Part shown: positions 1-10,871 of the stretch, piece by piece
Numbering within the stretch: the stretch's first letter is position 1
How the letters are laid out: every line of letters begins with the position of its first letter
NCBI GenBank assembly: GCA_964036275.1
Contig: OZ038439.1
Location: 15,298,330 to 15,362,329 of the forward strand
Reading direction: 5' to 3'
DNA length: 64,000 bases
Source of the DNA: Litoditis marina
Lineage: Eukaryota > Nematoda > Chromadorea > Rhabditida > Rhabditidae
Program-made: the position numbers and the translations under genes
Notes under the pieces: model-generated
Databases searched by the model: none
What the model was told of the DNA's origin: nothing
The model's input: the letters and a program-made list of their open reading frames with translations, nothing else

Positions 1-671
1 ACGTAAAGTACTGTACGATGCATTTCATAGCAAACTACAGTTTCCAAAACGAACATAAGATGTTCAGGGTATCATCCATTTTCGCATATACACAAGTCTT
101 TGTTACCGTATGTAATGTTTTTATCGTAGCGAAATGTGAACATTTGACTTTTTCATTTTTATAGTTTTGAGAAATTATTGATTTTCAAGTTTTTTCGCAA
201 CCTGCCTGGTATATTTCGTCTTTTTCGTAGGTTATTACCTCCTTCACAGTGCCGCATCTACGGGTGATTGTCGTGTAAATATTGTTTATTGATTTATTGA
301 TTGCACACAGATAAAAATTTGTAGACTTTGGAAACAAACATGGTAAAGCAGAACAATGAAAGACAAAGAAGTGCACATGCTAACCAAGTGAACACTACCG
401 AAAATAAATAAAAACACTTGAAAAGTCGATATTATTTCGAACAAAGTACTAGGGAAAATGAATTTTAGGAAAGTTTCACGTATCATCAGTAAAACAAAAC
501 TGCTCTACTTACAAGATTGAATAAATGGAGTTTGGATAATAAGAATAAATAACAATAACAACATATTATTTACGTGTATTTACCATAGACCTACATGTTG
601 ATTACTTCAAAAGAAAAATGACCCACGTTTTGAATAAGAAAAACAAACAAATGATAGGAAGAACAAACTTC
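1..671. other. intergenic / 3' flank of the P450
   Basis: No gene is recognised here. The open frames are short and without splice structure. The stretch is AT-rich and lies downstream of the P450 stop codon; part of it is presumably the P450 3' UTR. Confidence 0.5.
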
Positions 672-3600
672 TTAGATATACTCCTTGTACTTTCTTGAAT
701 GGAATCTGATCTCGTTGCCGTACATCGGTCGAATGATGAGTTCGGCCGCGACTCGCATTTGATCTACGCGAAGTTTTGACTCGACGCGCACGTCGCGCAG
801 CAAATGCGCCAGAATGCACTTCTCCTCCATTAGGGCGAAACGCTGGCCTGAAATGTTATGTTAGGGTGAAAAAGCACTGGTGCTTTGTAGTTTGATCACA
901 GAAGAGCCTAAATCTCAAGACAATATTGTCAAAAATAAAGGATCGCGAAATATAATCCTGATGCTCTAATAAAATATTCATTCAACGAATGAATCATCTA
1001 ATGAATTGTATGTTCGTAAATAAAGTTTAAAGTTTTAACAATTACTATACCATCTCCAATTTAGATGAACGACTCACCGATACAGTTTCTGCTACCGGCC
1101 GAGAACGGGATGTAGGCGTACGCGTGTTTGATGTCGCCGTCGATGAAACGTTCCGGACGGAATTCCTGAACTAAACTTGTTTCAAGAACAACAAATGTCG
1201 AACTCAGAATTAACTATTTCACGGATGTTTCTACACAACATCGATGCAACTTGGTAATGATCCGAACGGTGGAGAGCAAAACAATAATCAATAATTCGTT
1301 CACGTATTTCACCATGAAATGCTTCAAAACGTGATATTTTTTAATTCCATTTCTAACCCACCTCTGGGTCGTCCCAATATCGAATATCCTTGTGAACCAT
1401 GGAGGGAACTATGATGACTCCAGTACCGGCTGGCAGTAGGTGATCTTCTGTAATTGACAACTGTGACTGTATAGAAGAACTATCACAAAGATTGAAGGGG
1501 GTTATTAACATATTTGCGTCATTCCAGGTCTTCTAAAAACTCAGAAACGCCTGGAAAAACATTTGGAAAAAAAGCCCTGATTTTTTGACTGTTTTACTTT
1601 TTCTCTCGATTTACTACTTCACTAGAAAGTTGTTTTTTCGTTTGGGTGGCTATACGTATTGTAAAATCCCTAGTTCCGCATTTAGAAATAGGAAACTCGA
1701 ATTGGTCACTTTAGAATCTAGAAGAAATACGACAGACCTCATTATGATCCATAAAATCATAACTGGACAATGTGAATTAAGTGCAACAGACTTTTTCAAC
1801 GTTCAAACCTTCACGTACTAGGGGTTCTAGCGCGAAATTCAGTTTCCACACCCCAAAAACTAGCCAACGTGCCAAGTTTTTCACAGTACGGGCTGGATCC
1901 AAATACTTGAAATTGAGCAAGAAATCCAAAATACCGATGTCGTTATCAGCCGCAAAAAAGCACTTTAGGTGAATGCATTTAAATGAGACTTCTGCTGTTT
2001 TTCTGTTCATCCTGTGATAATGGCCCAAATTATTTCCTTCGTACTTGTGAGCTGTTTTATCTGTATTCTGTGCTGTTATATTGTTTTCTTTTTTCTTTAC
2101 TGGTAATCACCAAATGATGTTCCACGATTTCCGACTCTTATTTCCGCATTTGAATGTTTTCGTTTCCTAATGCCGATGTTTTATCTTCTCCTCTTGTATA
2201 TCACATCATGCTTGCATGTAAATAAATAAATAAATTCATGAAAAAGTGGGGGCCCAACGACTGTGAGATTTGTCTTCTGCTGTGCGCCCCTTAGACAGCT
2301 ACTCTAAAATGGAGCAGCTACTGCTACAAAAACCGAAAAATAATAATATACTCAAGTATAACTGTTCATCACAAACATACAAAAGTCGTAAAATATTTTT
2401 TCAAACCTGTAAACTAGAATCTACAAGTCACAGCTGCGAAAGAGAGAACAACTGTTGAATAATATGACAAGCGTAGCACCTAGAGTTGAAGTAACGACAA
2501 AAAACTGCAAACCTTTGTCCGCAACACCAGAAAATTTACAATTCACTACGTTGAGGTAACATCTGTGATTTGTAGATTCTAGTTTACAGGTTTGAAAAAA
2601 TATGTTACGACTTTTGTATGTTTGTGATGAACAGTTATACTTGAGTATATTATTATTTTTCGGTTTTTGTAGCAGTAGCTGCTCCATTTTAGAGTAGCTG
2701 TCTAAGGGGCGCACAGCAGAAGACAAATCTCACAGTCGTTGGGCCCCCACTTTTTCATGAATTTTTCTCTTTTTGTATACATGCCGTAGGTATGTAGTTT
2801 GATCTGTACGGTGCAGATAAAATTGTTCTCTCAATGAACCACTTGTCAAGAATTACCATCATTCGAAAAAATATGACGTCAACATTGCAGTTCTAAAAAC
2901 TTTTGTCGTCTGCCCTTCCGAATCCCAGAATACGTCACTCCTAGATTGAGTTTCACTGTTAGTTGACCCTTCCTAAGATATTACCATCATTTGAAAATAT
3001 ATGTGACGTCACTTTGCACTTTTCAAAAATGACGTCATCTGGTCTCCAGAATCCTGAAGGACGTCAGAAATACAATACTTCATATTCAAACAAATTGCAC
3101 GTTGGCATCATATTTCAATTTTCAAGCAAATCGGTAATTGTTTCTCTACGTTACAGTACAGTTTGAGTTATCGACCGGACAGAGAGAGGGAGAGAGCGTG
3201 CTGAATGGAGAGACGCAGACACTTTTAGAAAAATGTCTATAACTTTGATTAAAACAATTTTTTTTGCAAATTTTTTTTGGTCCGCCAGGGTTTGAGTAGG
3301 TATCACATGTCTTCCACAATTTTCAACAGAATCGATTTAGTAGAAACCCTTAAACTGGGAATTTTCCCTTATCACGATTACACACTCCGAAAACATCTAT
3401 AACTTTGACAAAAACAATTTTTTCCTAATTTTTTTTTGGTCCACCAGGGTTTGAGTAGGTATCACATGTCTTCCACAATTTTCAACGAAATCGATTCAGA
3501 AGAAACCCTTAAACTGGGAATTTTCCCTTGCCACAACCTTCTTTTTATGGGAAAACTAAAAAAAACGGAGGCGCGCATTAGCCGGACCAAAGACAAATCT

Positions 3601-6600
3601 CGCACAGCGCTTCGCGCTGCGCGCGATAAATCAATCTCTAGAATACAGATGCAGTTTTCGAATGTAAGTTTCGAACTAAAGTAGAAGACGTGATCCACTT
3701 ACTGATTTGAATATCTTCCACAACTTGTCGGCCAATGATTGGCACCGACGGGTAGAGACGCAGAGTTTCCTTGATGCAGGCCTCCAGATATTTGAAACTG
3801 CTCAGATCGTCGTAGGTCACGGTGCGGACCGTTTCTCCGAGCACCTGGAGGGAAGCCAAATTCGTACCGGAGAAATTTGATGAACTTCTAATCACGTGAA
3901 CATTTGCGTAAAATCTGAATAAGTCTTTGTATTTTACACTTTTTTTTGCGGAACTTTTTAAGTTCGAAAGCTTGAAAAGTTTTATGTAACTGAACTTCGA
4001 GTATTAGTAACAACAAACCCTAAAATTAAGAAATATTAGGCTTGTTCACTGCAAATTTCCAATTGCATCAGACTTGTCTCACGTTGTACATTCAAAAACG
4101 TAGTACATTCAGAAAGAAGAAGAGTGAATCAGGAAAATCGTTTATGGAATAAGAAATAAGAAACTAGCCTCGTCAATTTCCCGGTGAACCTTGTCCTGGA
4201 TCTCCGGATAGTTGCCCATCAGATGAAGAAACCAGTTGATGGATGCAGAAGTCGTGTCGTGACCCTAAAACATTTCTAAGTGAACCAATTTCGCACTCAG
4301 AAATTCGGCGAAGTTGTTCGTTCAGATGTATGTTTGGAGAGAGTTCAGTCGGAAATAGAACATTATCTTATTCAACATCCCTTTGGTTGTTTCATGGAAT
4401 TCAGTCGCGCTATATTTCTCAGGGATAATCGATTCAAGAGTGGTGGAACGAAATAAACTTAACGCCTGATGTTTCACATAGATTTTACTTTTTTTTTCGA
4501 ATTTTTCTCAATACTATTATCAACCGATAAGAGGTCGAACAACGCACTAGAAACATTAAAAAAATCTAGAAGAACATAGATTATTGTGGGGCGAAACTAC
4601 AGTCTACAGTTTTCCATTATGTGAATCATCAATTGATACGGTACCTCGAATGTGAAAGTGTCGACTTCTTCCTGGATCCCAGCCATATCCAGGTCGCCCT
4701 TGGAGTGCATGTCCAACATCAGGTCCAGGAAGGCCATGCGACGACGACCTAAATATTGATTATAGGGAATGAGCAAGTTGTAGTTTGATGTCAAAAAACT
4801 TTGTTGTGCAGGAACATTGATCGGAAAGTAAGAAGATCAAATTACAGACACAGCTGGATGGGGAAAAATGCGTACAATTGTAATGGAGTTTCAATTCAAA
4901 ACTTTCATCACATACGCCAACGAAGCTTGAAGTGAATTTGGGATCAGACGAAAACATTGCACGCAAATTTCGCGTATTATGAAAACGTTTCGGTTTCTTT
5001 GTTGAGCATGTTTCACGCTGTACGACTATACTAGAGTTCGATTGTTCTCATAAAGTGTTTTATCCAACACCTTTAGCCTCAAATTGAGTTGCTACATACA
5101 CGCGCACTATGAGAATGGTATAAGCATACTTTGTGCTCATCTAACGGTCTGAACTTCAAAGGTTTCAAATTTATTCAAGATAATGAAAACAGTTTGTTTC
5201 ATACCTTCGGCAGTCTCCTGTGCCAACAGTTTCTCGACACCGCCGGCAGCGTCAGCCTTGGCTTTTCTGGCTTTGATTACCTGAATTCAAATTGAATAAT
5301 TACGAAGTTTCATTCAACACTATTATTCGGATTATCAAAATTGATGAACTTTTTTTAACGGATTCCTAATAAATTATAGTGAACTAAGACCTGCATTTTT
5401 CATTTTTAAAAGGTGGAACATTCGGCACTCCGCACAATCGTGAATAATGTTTTGCGTGCGCACAAGATTCACCACAACAGAAAAAGGAACCCACATTTCC
5501 GGTATGGAGAATCTTCACACATCGTGCAATATTACTGAGAAGTTTAATGTGTTCTCAAAACAGTTACCAACCGCAATTGTTCTTCAATTAATTACCTGTT
5601 CAAATTTGAGAATAAACCAACATTTCCGGTGAAATTGTGGAGTATCTTGACACATCGTGCCTGTTCCTTGCCCTCGCCGATCCAGTTGAAAAGGAACTGC
5701 GGGTAGTAGAGGGGCTTGATCTGACGCTGATGGATGATGTACTTCATTCTGTAAAAATATTTGAATGTGTAAAAACTTGATGTTTTCTAATCTGTATAAA
5801 TATTCAATGATGTGAAATTTATTTGACGCTGGTGAATTATGTACTTCATTCTGAAAAAAATGTTGTGAATTGAAAATGAATCCCAAATGAGAAGTAAATT
5901 GAAAATGAAAGAGTAAAAGTAAAGAAGGAGTGGTCACAACAGTTTATTTTGCATTTTGTCGATACATCGTTTGTTCGCGTTTGACAAAGAGATGGATATG
6001 TGGTTCAAACGATAGAATCTCGAACAAACTGAACCGTCTACACTGAGGTACCATAGCTGTCGTTTTATTGAATCAATGTCGACGGAACGCAATAGTTTCA
6101 TAACTTTGAACGATATTAGTTTAACTAGTATTTGAACATGAGTTCTCCGAGTTTGTTTGTAGGCCTCACTTGAATACTGCGTCCAGATATGGTGAATCGG
6201 GTTTGTTCTGCGCATCTATACATATTCCGAGTGCGGCTTCACAGATGACGTCCAGTGTACAGTAGGTCACTTAAAATATACAACATAATTTTCTCTAACG
6301 TTTCTAACTAAACAACCAACAACCCTGGCCGATTCCTTTCAAATGTCAAGAAAACACACACACTCACCTTGGTGGAAAATATCCGTGAACTCCCCATTGT
6401 CCGCCAACTTTTTGAATTTGCCAACGAGAGTCATGGCGTGCCGATTGTATACCTGAAATAATTGAAAAGAAAATGAACTGTTCTTCAGAAAAAAGATAGA
6501 TATACGTGTTTGGTTTCAATATAAGAAACTGGATATACAAGTAAGTTAAACATATAGCTGTTAAGCCGTGAGCGTTTGCGTTATGTCGCGCAATGCGAGT

Positions 6601-8361
6601 TCGCCAAATCAGAAACATAAAAATTTTTTAGTTTAAACTGTATGTTTTGTTTGGACAATGTAAATAACTAAATGAGCAAACCTCCACGAAATCCTTGAGA
6701 ATGTCGTAGTGGAAGGTAGGAGTGAGCAGTTTTCTGCGAGGTCTCCACTTGGCTGGTTCACTAAAAATAACTCAGACTACTTACAAAATTTATTCAAAGC
6801 ATTCTTGTATTTGAAGTTCACCATAAAGTTCTTTTGACGTTTTTCTTCATGCCAACAGCCAACTACCAAACTCCGATAAGTTCGGACTTTACGGGTCCAA
6901 ACACAATTTCTCAAACCTCCTGCAATGAGTAGTTCCCATTTTTTCCAATTGAACTTGTTGGCTTTGTGCCAAAGATTTCGGATGATTTCGATCTTGTGTT
7001 GTCACTAAGTAAAAGAGGTAGAAAAGAGAATTAAATGAATTCAAGTTTGTATAGTTGGCCTTCGCACCTGATGAGTAGGCCCTGTCCGATCCAGGCAGAG
7101 AGGAAGTTGTACTGGAACGGTTTGTTCAGCATCTTGTTACTCCCCAACACGGCCTCACACTCCTCTGCGCCATACAGTAAGACGAACGGTAGACCTGAAG
7201 TTTTTTGATTGAGAGAAACGACATAAATAATCCGATTGAATCGTGCAACATGTTCACATAACTGCGAATACCGGTTCAATGAAATATTTGAAAATAAAAA
7301 TACTTTGAAATGTGTGCAAAAATGTCCTCTCAAACTCTTTTCAGGGATTGTGTAATATAGAGTCTCTCAGAATATGAAAATATACTATTTATCCACTCAG
7401 TTTGAATGTTGGAAACTTCAAAATCGTACCACCCAACCAAACTCGGCACATTCCCTCGTCATTACGGCGACACAAGTAACCGAGTCCTTGAGCCTGCTCG
7501 AAGAATTCTGGAATGACAAAATTGTGGAAAACTATTGATAGTGTTCTGTATTTTGCATACTACTGAAATAGGTTAATTAGCAAGTTTCCGCAGTCAAAAT
7601 TGAATATTTTTTGACTGCTTAGGCTCAGAAAGACCTCGTAAAAACCGAGAAGTATAGGTTACTCGAATCAAATGCACAGGTTGTAATAAAATGAACTTAA
7701 ATAAAGTATTAGGACTCGTTACGTATATTTGGTGGAAGATTAGTTTTGGATCCATCTGCCTCTAAAAAGAATGATGGCTAGGTTTACGAAAACTTACCAT
7801 CTACGACTACAAAGATCTGTGACATGCATGATGATCACCGCCTCGTAATGAAGCGGAGTAAGAGAATAAATATGTAAAGATATGAAAATATGTACCATCT
7901 GGTTTGAAATGGAATTGTAGCAAGTTCCCTATTCCCGGTAAGGCGGCCGGTCCTTGTAGACGAGTCAGGCGGTCGTAAATGTATCTGCCCTGGAAAAAAC
8001 ATATTCGATTAATATCACCAGTACATTTTCTGTTTTTGTGACTTCTTTGACAAATTGGAATACTTTATTTTTTCTCATCCACTTAATCAGTGTATACTTT
8101 TACCGTTCGACGTTTTACTTGACTTTACCCTCTCAATTTAAAGGTTTGACGCATAAGTTGACGTGAAGTGAAAGTTTTGATGATGAGCGTAAAAAGTAGT
8201 GCACACGCTTAGATTGTGTTCTGTCTATGTTTGTTAACAGGTTCTATTCTTAAAAACATAGATTAGGTTACCCAGCTTTAGGCCAAACACACCTTCTTGT
8301 ATAGGAAATTGACGATCCACGTGACGGCGCCCACGAAAAGCGCCACGCCAACAACACCCAT
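672..8361 (-). CDS. cytochrome P450, CYP4-type (15 exons, 508 aa)
   Basis: Haem-thiolate monooxygenase anchored in the ER; CYP4-type enzymes commonly hydroxylate fatty acids or xenobiotics. Exons, 5' to 3' on the minus strand: 8361-8293, 7989-7896, 7507-7430, 7194-7068, 6760-6682, 6452-6368, 6269-6170, 5748-5622, 5280-5205, 4748-4645, 4264-4169, 3844-3703, 1447-1362, 1165-1078, 847-672. All phases close and the total is 1,527 nt, the normal family length. Visible landmarks: N-terminal membrane anchor ([17 protein letters not shown]), proline hinge [15 protein letters not shown]-helix GHDTTSA at residue 314, K-helix ETLR at 371, PERF at 425, and haem loop [10 protein letters not shown] with Cys449. 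Two unusual splice sites: the intron after exon 11 begins GC (GAG|GCTAGT), and exon 8 ends at a weak GTTGGT. The intron before exon 13 is 2.3 kb and holds repeats. The gene is apparently intact. The CYP4 clan call is firm; the subfamily is not assigned. Confidence 0.95.
2232..2764. repeat. fold-back element with ~200-bp inverted arms
   Basis: The left arm (2232-2436) and right arm (2561-2764) are near-perfect reverse complements. Both encode the same short open frame ([20 protein letters not shown]) in opposite directions, which is why mirrored ORFs appear. The arms are separated by about 125 bp. It lies in P450 intron 12. This is most likely a fold-back type non-autonomous DNA element; the ORF is a by-product. 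Confidence 0.85.
3230..3536. repeat. ~160-bp tandem duplication
   Basis: Two copies, starting near 3230 and 3390, share 'tctataactttga..aaaacaatttttt', 'ggtttgagtaggtatcacat' and 'cccttaaactgggaattttc'. The period is 160 bp. It lies within P450 intron 12, with a 'gagagacgcagac' repeat just upstream at 3209. Confidence 0.8.
5822..5853 (-). pseudogene. duplicated start of P450 exon 8 (pseudo-exon)
   Basis: This intronic segment repeats the acceptor and first codons of exon 8, 102 bp upstream of the real exon. It begins with a TTTTTTCAG-like acceptor, then reads as [10 protein letters not shown], as in the true exon, and then diverges into a frame that soon meets a stop codon. It has no usable continuation, so it is probably a local duplication remnant. 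Confidence 0.7.
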
Positions 8362-9029
8362 CTAATCAATAATACAAAGTAAAACTGAAATTGATCTCTT
8401 ATACACCCAGTAAAAAATGGGTTCTCGAACATCCTATGCAAATACGTCAAAACTTGACAAACAACCTGAGAAAACTTGAACAATTGGGTACGATAGCGAC
8501 AAAAATATGACAGGAAAATACCAAACTACAGCATAGTTGGTAGCAAACAGTATACGCATGGAAAATGCTTAACAACTCTGTTAATTTACGCTACCGTCAT
8601 AATTTAGAGGGTTCGCTGTTTCTGAAGCAAGCCATTAGGGTGGGTGTTTGTGGTTTGGTTTTGACCCCGTTGCTTATCGGTTGTAATTCCTGAATAGCGT
8701 ATTCTATGTTCAAACTACAACGCAGATTTTGTAGTCCCCGAGACATTTGGCTGTGTACGTATGTTGTATATTTTCCGTGGAAGAGAGGAGAAAGGAACAT
8801 AGAGCGGGAGATCACAATCTACACAAGGAATCCCGAAACTTGCCAATCCGCACATCCGCAGGGGACCGCGCAGAGAACGAACAGTGTAACAAATATTTTC
8901 ATGAAATTATACATTAGGACTAAGAGTAATCTTTACAAAGTTCGCCCTAATGTTGCTAAGTCTTATGAAGAATGGTTGGCATTGCGTACGTTGGTAAAAG
9001 ACGCAGACAAGTTCGTACAGACTTCAATA

Positions 9030-9684
9030 TCACGTGAAACGTGGAAATAATCATAATCCAGACACTTTCAATGCTTGAAGTGATTATACGATGTACTTGT
9101 CTTCACGTTTCATTTCCTCTCACGTATATGCAGGTAGAAAATTGTGAAACGTCCGTGAAATCAAGTCATACAAGATTGCAATGTGATAGTACAGTATTGA
9201 AACGAGTGGTTTTTACAAAGGAAAGTAGAGAAGGTCAAGCAAAACTGAAAAATGGAACTTTTTTGAAATCTATTCGCACAGCAGCCTGCTAAGTTGATCA
9301 ATAAAAGTGAGTGGATCCCGAGATAGATAGGATACAATGTCAGCATAACTTGTTGGATCTGGGACTGGTTCCCCACTATCTTTCGAGAAACAATACTTTG
9401 TTTACGAGACCGACATTTATCACAAACTTGACGGGGTTCATATAATAAACAAATAATGTCACGCACGTGAAATTTGCATTGACCGTAGAAATTGTAAAAA
9501 CTATACGACATGAGAGTTGAAATACAATACGGAGAATGAAGAAAACGTTCACGAAAAAGCTCGTTATCAACTACTTAGTTACAGCAAAGTATTTTCCATT
9601 CAGGACAAGAGTCTTCCAAGCGTGAAACGTGTATTGTCTAACATTACATTCACGTGTGTAACGTTTGTGTAACGTTTCACGTGA
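9030..9684. mobile_element. putative TIR element (TCACGTGAAACGT ends)
   Basis: An exact 13-bp inverted repeat, TCACGTGAAACGT at 9030-9042 and its reverse complement at 9672-9684, bounds 655 bp. Sub-motifs such as 'cgtgaaacgt' and 'cacgtgaaat' recur inside. No coding capacity is seen. The TIR resembles the 'agtcacgtgaa' ends of the dispersed ~130-bp MITE family in this window. No target duplication was confirmed. Confidence 0.5.
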
Positions 9685-10152
9685 CTTTATTTTACAAGTA
9701 GTAAAACAAAGAAAGGTGAATGAATCATAGACAGAATGTACGTGTAGGAGAGAGAGCGCGAAGGTGCATCTGATTGGAATCTTCAAAAGATTCGTACAAG
9801 ATAAGCTCTTGGAATCCCACCACCCGGGATGCGAATCCAAATAAAAGAGTACACTGGAAATCACGAATACTAGGCAAAACTTGAGTCACGCAAAGCGTGT
9901 ACAAACGTGGACAAACGGGCACTTACGCGTTGCTGAGTCATGATGGGTTGTGAATAACAAAACTTCTTTGTTTTGATATATGCGTTCTTCACATTCGCCG
10001 GAAAAGGGTATGAACGTAAAAAGGTTATAAAAGGTGAAAGTGAAATTTCGGAAGATCACCAATTTCTTAGAAATCTACCTGTTACTTTTTTTACGACTAA
10101 ACTGATGTCAGGTACAATGATACATTTTGACAATCAACGTATGGATCGGTAC

Positions 10153-10749
10153 TAGGGTTGTTAATCGAGTTGAAAATTTCGAGTTTTTCGAAATTCCAGT
10201 TTTTCGAGTTTTCGAAAATTCGAGTTTTTCGAGTTTCGAGTTTTTCGAGTTTTCGAAAATTCGAGTTTTTCCAGCTTCGAGTTTTTCGAGTTTCCGATAT
10301 TTCGGGTTTTTCGAGTTTCGAGTTTTTCGAGTTCTGAAAATTTTCGAGTTTTTCCAGTTTCGAGTTTTTCGAGTTTCCGATATTTCGGGTTTTTCGAGTT
10401 TCGAGTTTTTCGAGTTCTGAAAATTTTCGAGTTTTTCGAGTTCGGAAATTTTCGAGTTTTTCGAGTTTCAACTCGAAATTTCGAGTTTTTCGAGTTTCAA
10501 TCTCAAAAAATTCGAGTTTTTCGAGTTTCAGAAAATTCGAGTTTTTCGAGTTTCGAGTTTTTCGAGATTCAGAAAATTCGAGTTTTTCGAGTTTCGAGTT
10601 TTTCGAGTTTTCGAAATTTCGAGTTTTTCGAGTTTCGAGTTTTTCGAGTTCTGAAATTTTCGAGTTTTTCGAGTTTCGAGTTGGACTCAGAACTCGAAAT
10701 TTCGAGTTTATTTCGAGTTTTTCGACGAGTTTATTTTTTAACAACCCTA
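10153..10749. mobile_element. hAT-type MITE filled with a (TTTTTCGAG)n minisatellite
   Basis: The ends are inverted repeats, TAGGGTTGTTAA at 10153-10164 and TTAACAACCCTA at 10738-10749, flanked by an exact 8-bp direct repeat ATCGGTAC (10145-10152 and 10750-10757). An 8-bp target duplication with TAGGGTTG-like ends is the hAT signature. The interior is almost entirely degenerate 'cgagtttttcgagttt' repeats. There is no transposase, so the element is non-autonomous. The 228-aa Lys/Glu/Arg-rich frame across it is repeat translation. Confidence 0.85.
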
Positions 10750-10871
10750 ATCGGTACCATAGTTGTATTTTTTCAATGAGCATTCCCTTTTATTTCACTG
10801 AATAGACAATAATATGAAGTGCTCACGATTTTTATCGATACGTAGATAAAAATACGTGCATACAACTTTTT

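Larger units (their letters stand above)
8362..10871. other. intergenic spacer between P450 and hydrolase
   Basis: No coding gene is supported. The 114-aa open frame at 8706 shows no recognisable motif or splice context. The spacer holds two transposon-like elements, at 9030-9684 and 10153-10749, annotated separately. The P450 promoter must lie within it, but no clear TATA box was identified. Confidence 0.5.

Noticed and set aside
8706..9050. 114-aa plus-strand ORF
   Set aside because: No leader, domain or splice structure, and its end overlaps a TIR element.
10097..10783. 228-aa Lys/Glu/Arg-rich ORF on the minus strand
   Set aside because: It is a translation of the CGAG minisatellite inside a hAT MITE.
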